From: Mesoflavibacter zeaxanthinifaciens DSM 18436
GTDB lineage: Bacteria; Bacteroidota; Bacteroidia; Flavobacteriales; Flavobacteriaceae
DNA length: 64,000 nt
Assembly (NCBI RefSeq): GCF_000422365.1
Contig: NZ_AULQ01000008.1
Span: 62,001 to 126,000 of the forward strand
Direction of reading: 5' to 3'
In this document: piece by piece, positions 26,684 through 34,349 of the stretch
Layout of the letters: every line of letters begins with the position of its first letter
Numbering within the stretch: position 1 is the first letter of the stretch
Program-made: the position numbers and the translations under genes
Notes under the pieces: generated by a model
What the model was told of the DNA's origin: nothing
What the model saw: only the letters and a program-made list of their open reading frames with translations
The model's database searches: none

Positions 26684-27838
26684 ATGAATTATTTTTCTTC
26701 AAACTTTAAATTAGGTATTCTTGGTGGCGGACAACTAGGTAAAATGCTACTTTACAATACCCGAAAATTTGATATTCAAACCTTTGTTTTAGATAATAGT
26801 GATCAAGCACCAAGTAAAATTGCTTGTGATAAATTTGTAAAAGGCGATTTGTTAGATTTTGATACGGTTTACAACTTTGGAAAACAAGTTGATGTACTAA
26901 CTATCGAAATTGAAAATGTAAATGTAGACGCTTTAGAACAACTAGAAAACGAAAACATAAAAGTATATCCGTCTTCAAAAACTTTGCGTCAAATACAAAA
27001 CAAAGCCAATCAAAAACTATTTTACGTAGACCATAACTTACCAACAGCACCTTTTAGCAGATTTGCTTATTTATCTGAAATAGAAGATGCTATTAAAAAT
27101 GGTGGTTTAGAATTACCTTTTGTTTGGAAAGCTGCTAGATTTGGATACGATGGTAATGGAGTAAAAATTGTAAGACAATTAAGTGATTTAGAAGGTTTAC
27201 CTGCTGGTGAATGCATTGCAGAAGAGATGATACCTTTTAAAAACGAACTTGCAGTAATTGTGGCAAGAAACGTTTCAGGAGACATTAAAACGTATCCCGT
27301 TGTAGAAATGGAATTTCATCCTGAAGCCAACCAAGTAGAATATGTAATATGTCCTGCGCGTATTCATGACGACGTTGCAAAAAAAGCACAAGATGTGGCT
27401 TTAAAAACAGCTGAGGCTTTTAATCATGTTGGATTATTAGCAGTAGAAATGTTTCAGACACAAGAGGACCAAATTTTAATAAATGAAGTTGCGCCAAGAC
27501 CTCATAATTCTGGACATCAAACCATAGAAGCTAGCTTTACTAGTCAGTTTGAACAGCATTTACGTGCCATTTTAGATTTACCTTTAGGTGAAACTAAAAG
27601 TAAAGTTGGTGGTATTATGGTAAATCTTGTCGGTGCAGAAGGACATACAGGAAATGTTTTATACAAAAACATAGAAAGCATAATGAATCTTGAAGGTGTT
27701 ACACCTCATATTTATGGCAAAAAACAAACACGTCCATTTAGAAAAATGGGACACGTAACCATAGTTAATGAAGATTTAAGCAAGGCAAGACAAATTGCCG
27801 AAAAAGTAAAAAACACAATACAAGTAATAAGCGAATAA
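26684..27838 (+). CDS. purK: N5-carboxyaminoimidazole ribonucleotide synthase
   Basis: 384 residues from ATG 26684, chosen because the -7 box TATTTTTG at 26654-26661 overlaps the upstream ATG. ATP-grasp fold: LGILGGGQLGKMLL at the N-terminus, PFVWKAARFGYDGNGV (ATP-binding lysine region), EEMIPFKNELAVIVAR, INEVAPRPHNSGH in the C-terminal half. It carboxylates AIR with bicarbonate and ATP in purine synthesis. Only one base separates its stop from the purE start, so the two consecutive pathway enzymes are an operon. Confidence 0.95.
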   Translation: MNYFSSNFKLGILGGGQLGKMLLYNTRKFDIQTFVLDNSDQAPSKIACDKFVKGDLLDFDTVYNFGKQVDVLTIEIENVNVDALEQLENENIKVYPSSKTLRQIQNKANQKLFYVDHNLPTAPFSRFAYLSEIEDAIKNGGLELPFVWKAARFGYDGNGVKIVRQLSDLEGLPAGECIAEEMIPFKNELAVIVARNVSGDIKTYPVVEMEFHPEANQVEYVICPARIHDDVAKKAQDVALKTAEAFNHVGLLAVEMFQTQEDQILINEVAPRPHNSGHQTIEASFTSQFEQHLRAILDLPLGETKSKVGGIMVNLVGAEGHTGNVLYKNIESIMNLEGVTPHIYGKKQTRPFRKMGHVTIVNEDLSKARQIAEKVKNTIQVISE

Positions 27839-27839
27839 G

Positions 27840-28325
27840 ATGAGTAAAGTTGCCATAGTAATGGGAAGTAATAGCGATATGCCAGTAATGCAAGACGCTA
27901 TTGATATTTTAAAAGGTTTTGACATAGAAATAGAAGTAGATATTGTATCTGCACATCGTACACCAGAAAAATTATTCGATTTTAGTAATAATGCACACAA
28001 AAGAGGAATTAATGTAATAATTGCAGGTGCTGGCGGAGCAGCTCATTTACCAGGTATGGTTGCGTCTATGAGCCCATTACCAGTAATTGGTGTACCTGTA
28101 AAAAGCAGTAACTCTATAGATGGTTGGGACTCGGTACTATCTATTTTACAAATGCCAGGTGGTGTACCTGTAGCTACTGTAGCCTTAAATGGCGCTAAAA
28201 ATGCTGGAATATTAGCAGCTCAAATTATAGGCGCTTCAGATCAATGTGTTCTAGATAAAATAATTACTTACAAAGAAGGCTTAAAACTAAAAGTAGAACA
28301 AGCTGCAAAAGATATTAAAGCTTAG
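27840..28325 (+). CDS. purE: N5-carboxyaminoimidazole ribonucleotide mutase
   Basis: 161 residues, class I PurE length. GSNSDMPVMQDA phosphate/substrate loop (about 9-20), SAHRTPEKLFDF with the catalytic His, IAGAGGAAHLPGM and GVPVKSSNSIDGWDSVLS are diagnostic. It converts N5-CAIR from PurK to CAIR. The stop codon touches the A-run of the tandem ncRNA-like element. Confidence 0.96.
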   Translation: MSKVAIVMGSNSDMPVMQDAIDILKGFDIEIEVDIVSAHRTPEKLFDFSNNAHKRGINVIIAGAGGAAHLPGMVASMSPLPVIGVPVKSSNSIDGWDSVLSILQMPGGVPVATVALNGAKNAGILAAQIIGASDQCVLDKIITYKEGLKLKVEQAAKDIKA

Positions 28326-28419
28326 AAAAAAAGCCTTGACTGAGAAGTCAAGGCTTTACATCGCTATTAATCTTTCTATATGAGTTTTACTCACATCAAA
28401 AAAACTTAAGTCAAAGGTC
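28325..28419 (-). ncRNA. Candidate small RNA, tandem element copy 1
   Basis: On the minus strand: GACCTTTGACTT, then a TGAGT/ACTCA hairpin (28381-28393), the conserved GATTAATAGCGAT (28360-28372) and a terminator hairpin with 11-bp stem AAGCCTTGACT/AGTCAAGGCTT (28331-28356) followed by T7. The T-run is on the minus side, so minus-strand transcription is favoured; as a plus-strand structure it would be the purE terminator with only three Ts. A second copy lies at 28522-28620. Confidence 0.45.
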
Positions 28420-28521
28420 TTAGTTTTGTTGAAAATGAAAGAATTGAGGCAAAAATTATTTTATTTTTAGATAAAATGCATTTTTTATCGTTCAAAAACA
28501 AACCTACTGAGTATAAGACAG

Positions 28522-28620
28522 AAAAAAAGCCTCAAAAATTAATTTGAGGCTTTTTATCGCTATTAATCAATAATTTTTATGTGAGTAACCAGCTCACGGG
28601 AAAAAATCGAGTCAAAGATA
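28522..28620 (-). ncRNA. Candidate small RNA, tandem element copy 2
   Basis: Minus strand: TATCTTTGACTC, whose TATCTTTG is a perfect TAnnTTTG box, a GTGAG/CTCAC hairpin (28581-28597), GATTAATAGCGAT (28556-28568, identical 13 bases to copy 1) and a terminator stem AAAGCCTCAAA/TTTGAGGCTTT (28526-28553) followed by T7. Stem sequences differ between copies while pairing is kept, which points to RNA structure. The 28326-28690 gap holds no protein gene. Confidence 0.5.
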
Positions 28621-28690
28621 AGAACAAAACTGTATCATTTAAAAAAAAAGTTATTTTTTTAATAAAAATTTCACCTAAAACGTTTTCGTA

Positions 28691-30721
28691 ATGAATGTAC
28701 TTCTAAATAAATTTAACACAAAATACAATTCGGCACCGTTTCAAGCCATTAAAAACGAACATTTTAAGCCTGCAATTGAAACATTGATTAAAGAAACTAA
28801 AGCAGAAATAGAATCAATAGCAGGATCTAAGAATATTCCTACATTCAAAAACACTATTGAAGCATTAGAATATGCTGGTCAGCAATTAGATAGAGTTACG
28901 AGTATATTCTTCAATTTAAATTCTGCAGAAACAAATGAAGAGATTCAAAAGATAGCTCAAGATATTTCCCCTCTTTTATCAGAGTTTAGCAACGATATAA
29001 CTTTAAATGAAAAACTCTTTGCTCGCATCAAGGAAGTTTACAATCAAAAAGATCAACTAGATCTTACCGAAGAACAAATAACCTTATTAGACAAAAAATA
29101 TAAAAGCTTTGCTAGAAATGGTGCCAATCTATCTGAAGACAAAAAAGAACAGTTAAGAGCTATTGATAAAAAATTAGCTTCACTTAAATTAAAATTTGGC
29201 GAAAATGTATTAGCAGAAACTAATGCTTTTGAAATGCATATTACCAATAAAGCAGATCTAGACGGTTTACCAGAAGGCGCAATTGAAGCAGCACAACAAT
29301 TAGCCGAAAGCAAAGGTAAGGATGGTTGGTTAATCACTTTAGACTACCCAAGCTACATTCCTTTTATGACCTATGCAAAAAACAGAGCATTACGCAAAAA
29401 ACTGTCCATTGCTTTTGGTAATAAAGGATTTAATAACAACAAATTAGATAATCAAAATAATGTTTTAGAAATTGCCAAACTAAGACACCAACGCGCCAAT
29501 TTATTAGGCTATAAAACACATGCTCATTTTGTTTTAGAAGAGCGTATGGCAGAAACACCAGCAAAAGTAGAGAGCTTTTTAAACGACTTATTAGACAAAG
29601 CCAAACCTGCTGCAGAACGTGAGTTTGCTAACCTACAAAATTTTGCAAAAGAACTAGACGGTATTGACCATCTTGAAAAATGGGATAGTGCTTATTATAG
29701 TGAAAAGCTAAAACAAAAGCTTTTCAATTTAGATGACGAAAAACTTAAACCATACTTCAAATTAGAAAACGTTATTGATGGCGCTTTTAAAGTAGCTAAT
29801 AAATTATTTGGATTGACTTTTAAAGAAATTGATACTATTGACAAGTATCATCCAGATGTATTGACTTACGAGGTTTTAGATGAAAATGGCGACTTAGTTT
29901 CAATCTTTTATGCAGACTTTTTCCCACGTTCAGGAAAACGTAATGGAGCTTGGATGACGTCTTACAAACCTCAATTTGTGCAAAACGACTCTAATGAAAG
30001 ACCACATGTATCTATTGTTTGCAACTTTACTAAACCTACTAAAACAAAACCGTCTTTACTAACTTTTAATGAAGTTACCACGTTGTTTCACGAGTTTGGT
30101 CATGCATTACACGGTATGCTAGCAAACACCACTTACCCTAGTCTTTCAGGAACAAGCGTATATTGGGATTTTGTAGAATTACCAAGTCAAGTGTTAGAAA
30201 ATTGGTGTTACGAAAAAGAAGCGTTAGAATTATTTGCAACTCACTACGAAACCGGCGAACTTATCCCAATGGATTTAGTAGAAAAAATTAAAGAAAGTGC
30301 CACTTTTAACGAAGGTATGCAAACCTTACGTCAAATAAGTTTTGGTTTATTAGACATGCATTGGCATGGTATTGACCCAACCGAAGTTACAGATGTAAAA
30401 GCACACGAAAATGAAGCTTTTAAAGACACACAATTATATCCTGATGTAGAAGAAAATTGTATGAGCACAGCATTTTCTCATATTTTTCAAGGCGGATATT
30501 CTTCTGGGTATTATAGCTATAAATGGGCAGAAGTTTTAGATGCAGATGCTTTTGATTATTTTAAACAAAACGGCATCTTTAATCGTGATATTGCTTTAAA
30601 ATTTAAAGACAATGTACTTACAAAAGGCGGTACAGAAAATCCACTAATTTTATACAAACGCTTTAGAGGTCAAGACCCAAAACCAGAAGCTTTATTAAAA
30701 CGTGCTGGGTTGATTAAGTAA
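28691..30721 (+). CDS. M3-family oligopeptidase (Dcp/PrlC type)
   Basis: 676 residues, cytosolic (no signal peptide). The zinc site is HEFGH (467-471) within TLFHEFGHALHGML, and the third ligand glutamate lies in the downstream SYWDFVELPSQVLENW-type segment. The large N-terminal helical domain (1-330) and the PYFKLENVIDGAFKVANKLFG-type region fit Dcp/oligopeptidase A. It degrades short peptides, including cleaved signal peptides. Neighbouring genes give no more specific hint. Followed by a long imperfect hairpin terminator. Confidence 0.93.
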   Translation: MNVLLNKFNTKYNSAPFQAIKNEHFKPAIETLIKETKAEIESIAGSKNIPTFKNTIEALEYAGQQLDRVTSIFFNLNSAETNEEIQKIAQDISPLLSEFSNDITLNEKLFARIKEVYNQKDQLDLTEEQITLLDKKYKSFARNGANLSEDKKEQLRAIDKKLASLKLKFGENVLAETNAFEMHITNKADLDGLPEGAIEAAQQLAESKGKDGWLITLDYPSYIPFMTYAKNRALRKKLSIAFGNKGFNNNKLDNQNNVLEIAKLRHQRANLLGYKTHAHFVLEERMAETPAKVESFLNDLLDKAKPAAEREFANLQNFAKELDGIDHLEKWDSAYYSEKLKQKLFNLDDEKLKPYFKLENVIDGAFKVANKLFGLTFKEIDTIDKYHPDVLTYEVLDENGDLVSIFYADFFPRSGKRNGAWMTSYKPQFVQNDSNERPHVSIVCNFTKPTKTKPSLLTFNEVTTLFHEFGHALHGMLANTTYPSLSGTSVYWDFVELPSQVLENWCYEKEALELFATHYETGELIPMDLVEKIKESATFNEGMQTLRQISFGLLDMHWHGIDPTEVTDVKAHENEAFKDTQLYPDVEENCMSTAFSHIFQGGYSSGYYSYKWAEVLDADAFDYFKQNGIFNRDIALKFKDNVLTKGGTENPLILYKRFRGQDPKPEALLKRAGLIK

Positions 30722-30730
30722 TATTTTATG

Positions 30731-30796
30731 TCATTCTGAAGGTAGTAAATAATTAAAACATTAATTGTATTACTTCTTCAGAATGATATTTTTTTC
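30731..30796 (+). terminator. Long imperfect hairpin after the M3 peptidase gene
   Basis: TCATTCTGAAG (30731-30741) pairs with CTTCAGAATGA (30775-30785), with further pairing inward, and T-rich TATTTTTTTC follows. The outer stem matches the start of the intergenic repeat GTCATTCTGA, so the terminator may derive from it. Confidence 0.7.
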
Positions 30797-30800
30797 AATA

Positions 30801-30824
30801 AACTTTCAAAATTTATTGAAAGTT
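30801..30824. promoter_or_regulatory. Operator-like inverted repeat, copy 1 (GbsR/MarR promoter)
   Basis: AACTTTCAA-n6-TTGAAAGTT, 24 bp, 9-bp perfect arms. It ends 13 bases before the TATATTTG box of the regulator gene, where a repressor would block RNA polymerase. The same AACTTTCA-n8-TGAAAGTT occurs before the next gene (31368-31391). Confidence 0.6.
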
Positions 30825-30837
30825 TTAAAATTATTAA

Positions 30838-30845
30838 TATATTTG
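30838..30845 (+). promoter_or_regulatory. TAnnTTTG -7 box, regulator gene
   Basis: TATATTTG ending 4 bases before the ATG at 30850, so the transcript would be leaderless or nearly so. Confidence 0.55.
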
Positions 30846-30849
30846 TGTC

Positions 30850-31353
30850 ATGGAATATCAAGAAGCAAAAGATAAATTTATAAACACTTGGGGAAGTTTA
30901 GGCACGCTTTGGGGAATTAACAAAGCTATGGCTCAAATACAGGCATTGCTTTTTATTTCGACAAAACCATTATCTATGGAAGAAATCATGGAAGAACTTC
31001 AGATTTCTAGAGGTAACACAAGCATGAATCTTAGACAATTAATGGATTGGGGAATTGTTACAAAAGAGCTTATTCCGGGTGAACGTAAAGACTTTTTCAC
31101 TACAGAAAAAGACGTTGAAGAATTAGCTAGAATTGTAGCTAAAGAACGTAGCCGACGTGAAATAAAACCAGTTATTAAAGTATTAAGCGATGTTTCTTCT
31201 ATTAAAGATGATGGCACAGAAAAAACTAAAGAATTAATTAAACAAACAAAAGCTTTAAAAGAACTTACTGATAATTTAGACGTTTTAATGAACAAACTTG
31301 TAGACCAAAAACAAAACTGGATTACTAAGTCGTTATTAAAATTAATCAAATAA
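30850..31353 (+). CDS. GbsR/MarR-type transcriptional regulator
   Basis: 167 residues. A winged helix-turn-helix occupies about 20-90 (KPLSMEEIMEELQISRGNTS, MNLRQLMDWGIVTKELIPGERKDFF), as in the GbsR subgroup of MarR proteins. The C-terminal 60 residues are helical and Lys-rich, probably a dimerisation coiled coil. GbsR proteins usually respond to small osmolyte ligands such as choline; the ligand here is unknown. A 24-bp inverted repeat precedes this gene and recurs before the following membrane-protein genes, which suggests autoregulation and control of that operon. Confidence 0.85.
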   Translation: MEYQEAKDKFINTWGSLGTLWGINKAMAQIQALLFISTKPLSMEEIMEELQISRGNTSMNLRQLMDWGIVTKELIPGERKDFFTTEKDVEELARIVAKERSRREIKPVIKVLSDVSSIKDDGTEKTKELIKQTKALKELTDNLDVLMNKLVDQKQNWITKSLLKLIK

Positions 31354-31367
31354 AAAAATTTAAACCA

Positions 31368-31391
31368 AACTTTCAATATTTTCTGAAAGTT
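31368..31391. promoter_or_regulatory. Operator-like inverted repeat, copy 2 (membrane-protein operon)
   Basis: AACTTTCA-n8-TGAAAGTT, same 24-bp span and arms as copy 1, in the 54-base gap between the regulator stop and the next ATG. Downstream bases (TTCAAAATAAT) also resemble those after copy 1. Confidence 0.6.
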
Positions 31392-31407
31392 TCAAAATAA
31401 TAAAATA

Positions 31408-31761
31408 ATGAAAAATACGTTTAATAAAATTCTATTTCTAATAAATCTAGTATTCTATCTCATCGTGTTAGTTATACCGATTTATGAAAAAAATATTATT
31501 AGTGGTCTATTTTATCAATTTTACCTGGGCATATTTCAATTAATTTTAGGTGTATATTTCTTATCACTTAAAAGACCTAAAAAAGTATCTAACAATTTAG
31601 GCTACTATTGGACAACTGTAATTACATATTTTATTACTCTACCAATATTTTCTTCACTATTAAATAATGAAAAAAACTTTATAAATGTATGTTTAGTAAT
31701 TATTCCAATGATTATAGGGTTATATCATATCTATATTAATTACCTAATCAAAAAGACATGA
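31408..31761 (+). CDS. Small four-helix membrane protein, unknown
   Basis: 117 residues, four predicted membrane helices (about 8-26, 31-50, 67-87, 90-110) separated by short Lys/Asn loops (SLKRPKKVSNN). No conserved family recognised. First gene of a three-gene membrane operon behind the GbsR/MarR regulator; its stop overlaps the next start by 4 bases (ATGA). Function unknown; membrane stress or transport are possibilities only from context. Confidence 0.7.
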   Translation: MKNTFNKILFLINLVFYLIVLVIPIYEKNIISGLFYQFYLGIFQLILGVYFLSLKRPKKVSNNLGYYWTTVITYFITLPIFSSLLNNEKNFINVCLVIIPMIIGLYHIYINYLIKKT

Positions 31762-32108
31762 ACTTAAACATTATCACATACTGCATTTACCTACCAGTAA
31801 TAATATTTATTACGGTAAGAATTGGATGGATATGCTATAAAAATGGAGAATTATTTTTAAAAAATTTATTCAAAGACAAAGCAATAGTAAAATCAATTAA
31901 TAACTTATTACTTTTAGGATATTACCTAACTAATATAGGCTATGCTATAATTACCATTTCTTATTGGGAAACTATACATAATGTAGTCGAAGTAATAAGC
32001 AGCCTAACCTTTACTTTAGGAAAAATCATACTAATACTTGCCGCATTACATTACAACAATATTTTTTTGCTTCAATTAACACATAAACATAAATTTTTAA
32101 AACAATAA
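31758..32108 (+). CDS. Small membrane protein, paralogue A
   Basis: 116 residues, three membrane helices. It shares an ordered set of matches with the next gene product: IYLPVII, KNGELF, LFKDK, NLLLLGYYLTNIGYA and a late LG before the last helix. The ATG overlaps the preceding stop (ATGA), so translation is coupled. No known domain recognised. Confidence 0.7.
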   Translation: MNLNIITYCIYLPVIIFITVRIGWICYKNGELFLKNLFKDKAIVKSINNLLLLGYYLTNIGYAIITISYWETIHNVVEVISSLTFTLGKIILILAALHYNNIFLLQLTHKHKFLKQ

Positions 32109-32111
32109 ATT

Positions 32112-32510
32112 ATGGAACATTCAAAAATCATTATCGGTTACTTTATTTACCTACCAATAGTTATTGCACTAACAATATTTGTTTCTAAAATGCTCTTTAA
32201 AAACGGAAAGCTTTTTATGATAGATATTTTTAAGGGAAAAGAGGATATCGCTTTAGCAACCAACAAACTATTTGAGATAGGTTTTTACCTTATTAATATT
32301 GGTTTTGCACTGTATACAATGAAGATTTTTCACTACGGGAATAATCCCATGAGTTCTCAAACACTAATAGAAATTTTAAGTAAAAAATTAGGCGGATTTA
32401 CCATCTATTTAGGCATCATGCTATTTTTTAATCTGTTCCTATTTTTTAGAGGAAGAAAAAAATCTAGAACTACTACTAAAACGGTTTATAATCCTCAAAT
32501 AAATAGTTAA
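32112..32510 (+). CDS. Small membrane protein, paralogue B
   Basis: 132 residues, three membrane helices, then a basic tail (FFRGRKKSRTTTKTVY). It matches paralogue A at IYLPIVI, KNGKLF, IFKGK, NKLFEIGFYLINIGFA. The pair arose by tandem duplication. It starts 3 bases after paralogue A and ends the operon, followed by a terminator. Function unknown. Confidence 0.72.
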   Translation: MEHSKIIIGYFIYLPIVIALTIFVSKMLFKNGKLFMIDIFKGKEDIALATNKLFEIGFYLINIGFALYTMKIFHYGNNPMSSQTLIEILSKKLGGFTIYLGIMLFFNLFLFFRGRKKSRTTTKTVYNPQINS

Positions 32511-32519
32511 AACAAATAA

Positions 32520-32553
32520 TAAGCGGAAAATATTTAATTTCCGCTTACTTTTT
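32520..32553 (+). terminator. Terminator of the GbsR-linked membrane-protein operon
   Basis: Stem TAAGCGGAAA (32520-32529) and TTTCCGCTTA (32538-32547) with an 8-base loop, followed by CTTTTTA. Confidence 0.8.
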
Positions 32554-32601
32554 AAACTCTTAGCATATTGTTAAATTAGCTAAAATCTTTTGTATTTTAG
32601 T

Positions 32602-32609
32602 TACTTTTG
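32602..32609 (+). promoter_or_regulatory. TAnnTTTG -7 box for the sigma-factor gene
   Basis: TACTTTTG, 25 bases before the ATG at 32635. No well-spaced -33 box; autoregulation by the ECF sigma itself is possible but not visible. Confidence 0.45.
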
Positions 32610-32634
32610 AAAATAGAAAAAGAAAAACCAACTA

Positions 32635-33186
32635 ATGCCAAAACACACTTTAAATCCTAACAATTGGGTTGATCTATATAGTGACTACCTATTTAATTAC
32701 ACAATAACGCGTGTAAATGATCGTGTTATTGCTCAAGATTTAGTGTCCGAAACTTTTTTGGCTGGGTTAAACGCTATGAAAAACTTTAAAGGTGAAGCAG
32801 CCGAACGTACTTGGCTTATTTCAATTTTAAAGCGAAAAATTATTGATTACTATCGTAAGATCAATTCTAATAAAGGAAAAGCCGAAGTTAGAATGACTTA
32901 CAATGATTCTGAATCTGAAGGCGATTGGTTAGAAGAGCGTATTGCAGATCCTTTTGACAAAACAGCAGAAGATAGCATTGAAAACGAAGAATTAGCAGAC
33001 GCAATACAAAGCTGTATTGCTAAACTACCTAAAAAACAAGCTGAAGTCTTTAAGAAGAAAACCATCTTAAATCAAGAAACAGAAACAATTAGTAAGGAAC
33101 TAAACATTACAGCGTCTAACCTATGGGTAATTGTTCACAGAGCTAGAGTTGCTCTTGCAAGTTGCTTAGAAAAAAATTGGTTTTAA
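32635..33186 (+). CDS. ECF-type RNA polymerase sigma factor
   Basis: 183 residues. Region 2 runs about 10-75 (DLVSETFLAGLNAMKNFKGE, RTWLISILKRKIIDYYRK) and region 4 about 125-180 (KLPKKQAEVFKKKTILNQET, ELNITASNLWVIVHRAR). A long linker with acidic residues (NDSESEGDWLEERIADPFDK) separates them. It resembles the sigma-70 group that travels with a small zinc-type anti-sigma, and the next gene, 3 bases downstream, encodes such a protein. Target genes unknown. Confidence 0.9.
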   Translation: MPKHTLNPNNWVDLYSDYLFNYTITRVNDRVIAQDLVSETFLAGLNAMKNFKGEAAERTWLISILKRKIIDYYRKINSNKGKAEVRMTYNDSESEGDWLEERIADPFDKTAEDSIENEELADAIQSCIAKLPKKQAEVFKKKTILNQETETISKELNITASNLWVIVHRARVALASCLEKNWF

Positions 33187-33189
33187 ATC

Positions 33190-33444
33190 ATGGGATTATT
33201 TTTTATTAAATGCAAAGAAGCTGGTCATGTTTGTGATAAATATCAATATGAAGAAGCTTCAATAACTGAAAAAATAAAACTTAAAATTCATTTAATGTAT
33301 TGTTCTGCTTGCAGAAAACACTCTGCATCAAACAAAAAATTAAGTCAGTTATTAAATAAAATTAAATTTCAGTTCTTATCTTCTGAAGAAAAAGATAATA
33401 TAAAAAAGTCTTTTGAAAAAGAATTAAAAAAGCATCAACAGTAG
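33190..33444 (+). CDS. Small zinc-binding anti-sigma candidate (ZAS-like)
   Basis: 84 residues, no membrane helix. His34-x3-Cys38-x2-Cys41 (HLMYCSAC) is the ZAS signature of zinc anti-sigma factors; Cys8 and Cys15 could supply the fourth ligand. The remainder is Lys-rich helix. It starts 3 bases after the ECF sigma gene. A redox- or metal-sensing cytosolic anti-sigma is inferred; binding is not shown. The 3' end overlaps the convergent UbiA-like gene by 21 bases. Confidence 0.72.
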   Translation: MGLFFIKCKEAGHVCDKYQYEEASITEKIKLKIHLMYCSACRKHSASNKKLSQLLNKIKFQFLSSEEKDNIKKSFEKELKKHQQ

Positions 33445-34254
33445 CCATAAAATAGGCAAAGCTTCAACCCAAAAAGAAGCGTAATATTTATTTCTGTGTT
33501 TTGTAGAAAACAAAATAAATAGCATTAAAACAAAAGCCACAATTACTTCTTTATAAAGAAAGTGAATTAGGATTTCTTCTTTAAAAACATTTAGACCTAA
33601 AAAAAATAAAAGTAGTAAAACACCAAGTATTTTGGTCTTTTTTACACCAATTTGTTGTGGGATTGTTGCTAGTTTTATACTATCATATTTTAGATCCCTT
33701 ATTTCAAAAGGAATCATTAAAGCTAACACAAATACAAAATTTTGTAATACAGTAATCCAGACTTTAGTTTCTAACTCTTGATTGTTGTTTAATATAGGTA
33801 AAACAACTGTAGTAAATGCCCAAACAGCTGCTATTATATACACCTTTAATCCACTTATTTGTCTTAAATTTTGGTGTTCATCCAAATACATTTGTTTTGG
33901 CCAAAAGGGTATAGCATATAAAAAAGTTATAAGCCCTAACCCTATTAAAACAAATATAACTTTAGGCTCTAATCTAAAAGCATAAAAAAGCATTAACAAA
34001 AAACTAAAAAACGAAAAGACCTGAATCACTTTTAACCATTTTGCCAAGCTACGATGATGCCACTTAGCAATACCAAAATACTTAACAAAATTATAACCTG
34101 TAATTGTAGCGTAAAAATTAAAATATAGGATGTTTTCGTCGTAAGGCAAGTTAAAAACAAGAAGCGTAATCCAACTTAAAGCATATACTGCTAAAGCCAC
34201 ATGTATACTGCTATTTATATAAAAATCTAAAAGCTGTTTGACTATCTTCATCAC
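33424..34254 (-). CDS. UbiA-like polytopic membrane protein
   Basis: 276 residues, about eight or nine membrane helices. The second Asp-rich prenyltransferase motif is recognisable (EIRDLKYDSIKLATIPQQIG), but the first NxxxDxxxD motif expected after helix 2 is not; that position has NFVKYFGIAKWHHR. It could be a diverged UbiA-type transferase or one that has lost catalysis. Convergent with the ZAS-like gene. Prenyl substrate unknown. Confidence 0.65.
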   Translation of the reverse strand: MMKIVKQLLDFYINSSIHVALAVYALSWITLLVFNLPYDENILYFNFYATITGYNFVKYFGIAKWHHRSLAKWLKVIQVFSFFSFLLMLFYAFRLEPKVIFVLIGLGLITFLYAIPFWPKQMYLDEHQNLRQISGLKVYIIAAVWAFTTVVLPILNNNQELETKVWITVLQNFVFVLALMIPFEIRDLKYDSIKLATIPQQIGVKKTKILGVLLLLFFLGLNVFKEEILIHFLYKEVIVAFVLMLFILFSTKHRNKYYASFWVEALPILWLLLMLF

Positions 34255-34337
34255 ACAAAAATAATCAATCTGTTAATAAAGCTATTAAATGGTTAAAAAC
34301 TTTCAAATTTTAACTAAAAAATGCTATAAGATTTCAT

Positions 34338-34345
34338 TAATTTTG
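34338..34345 (+). promoter_or_regulatory. TAnnTTTG -7 box for gcvP
   Basis: TAATTTTG, 80 bases before the gcvP ATG, leaving an unusually long structured leader. Confidence 0.5.
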
Positions 34346-34349
34346 CAAT

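Noticed and set aside
26651-26684. Upstream ATG at 26651 for purK
   Set aside because: It overlaps the -7 box; the protein family begins near the ATG at 26684.
28522-28620. Reading the tandem elements as plain purE and M3-gene terminators
   Set aside because: The longer T-runs are on the minus strand and two copies share an internal 13-mer and second hairpin, which terminators do not need.
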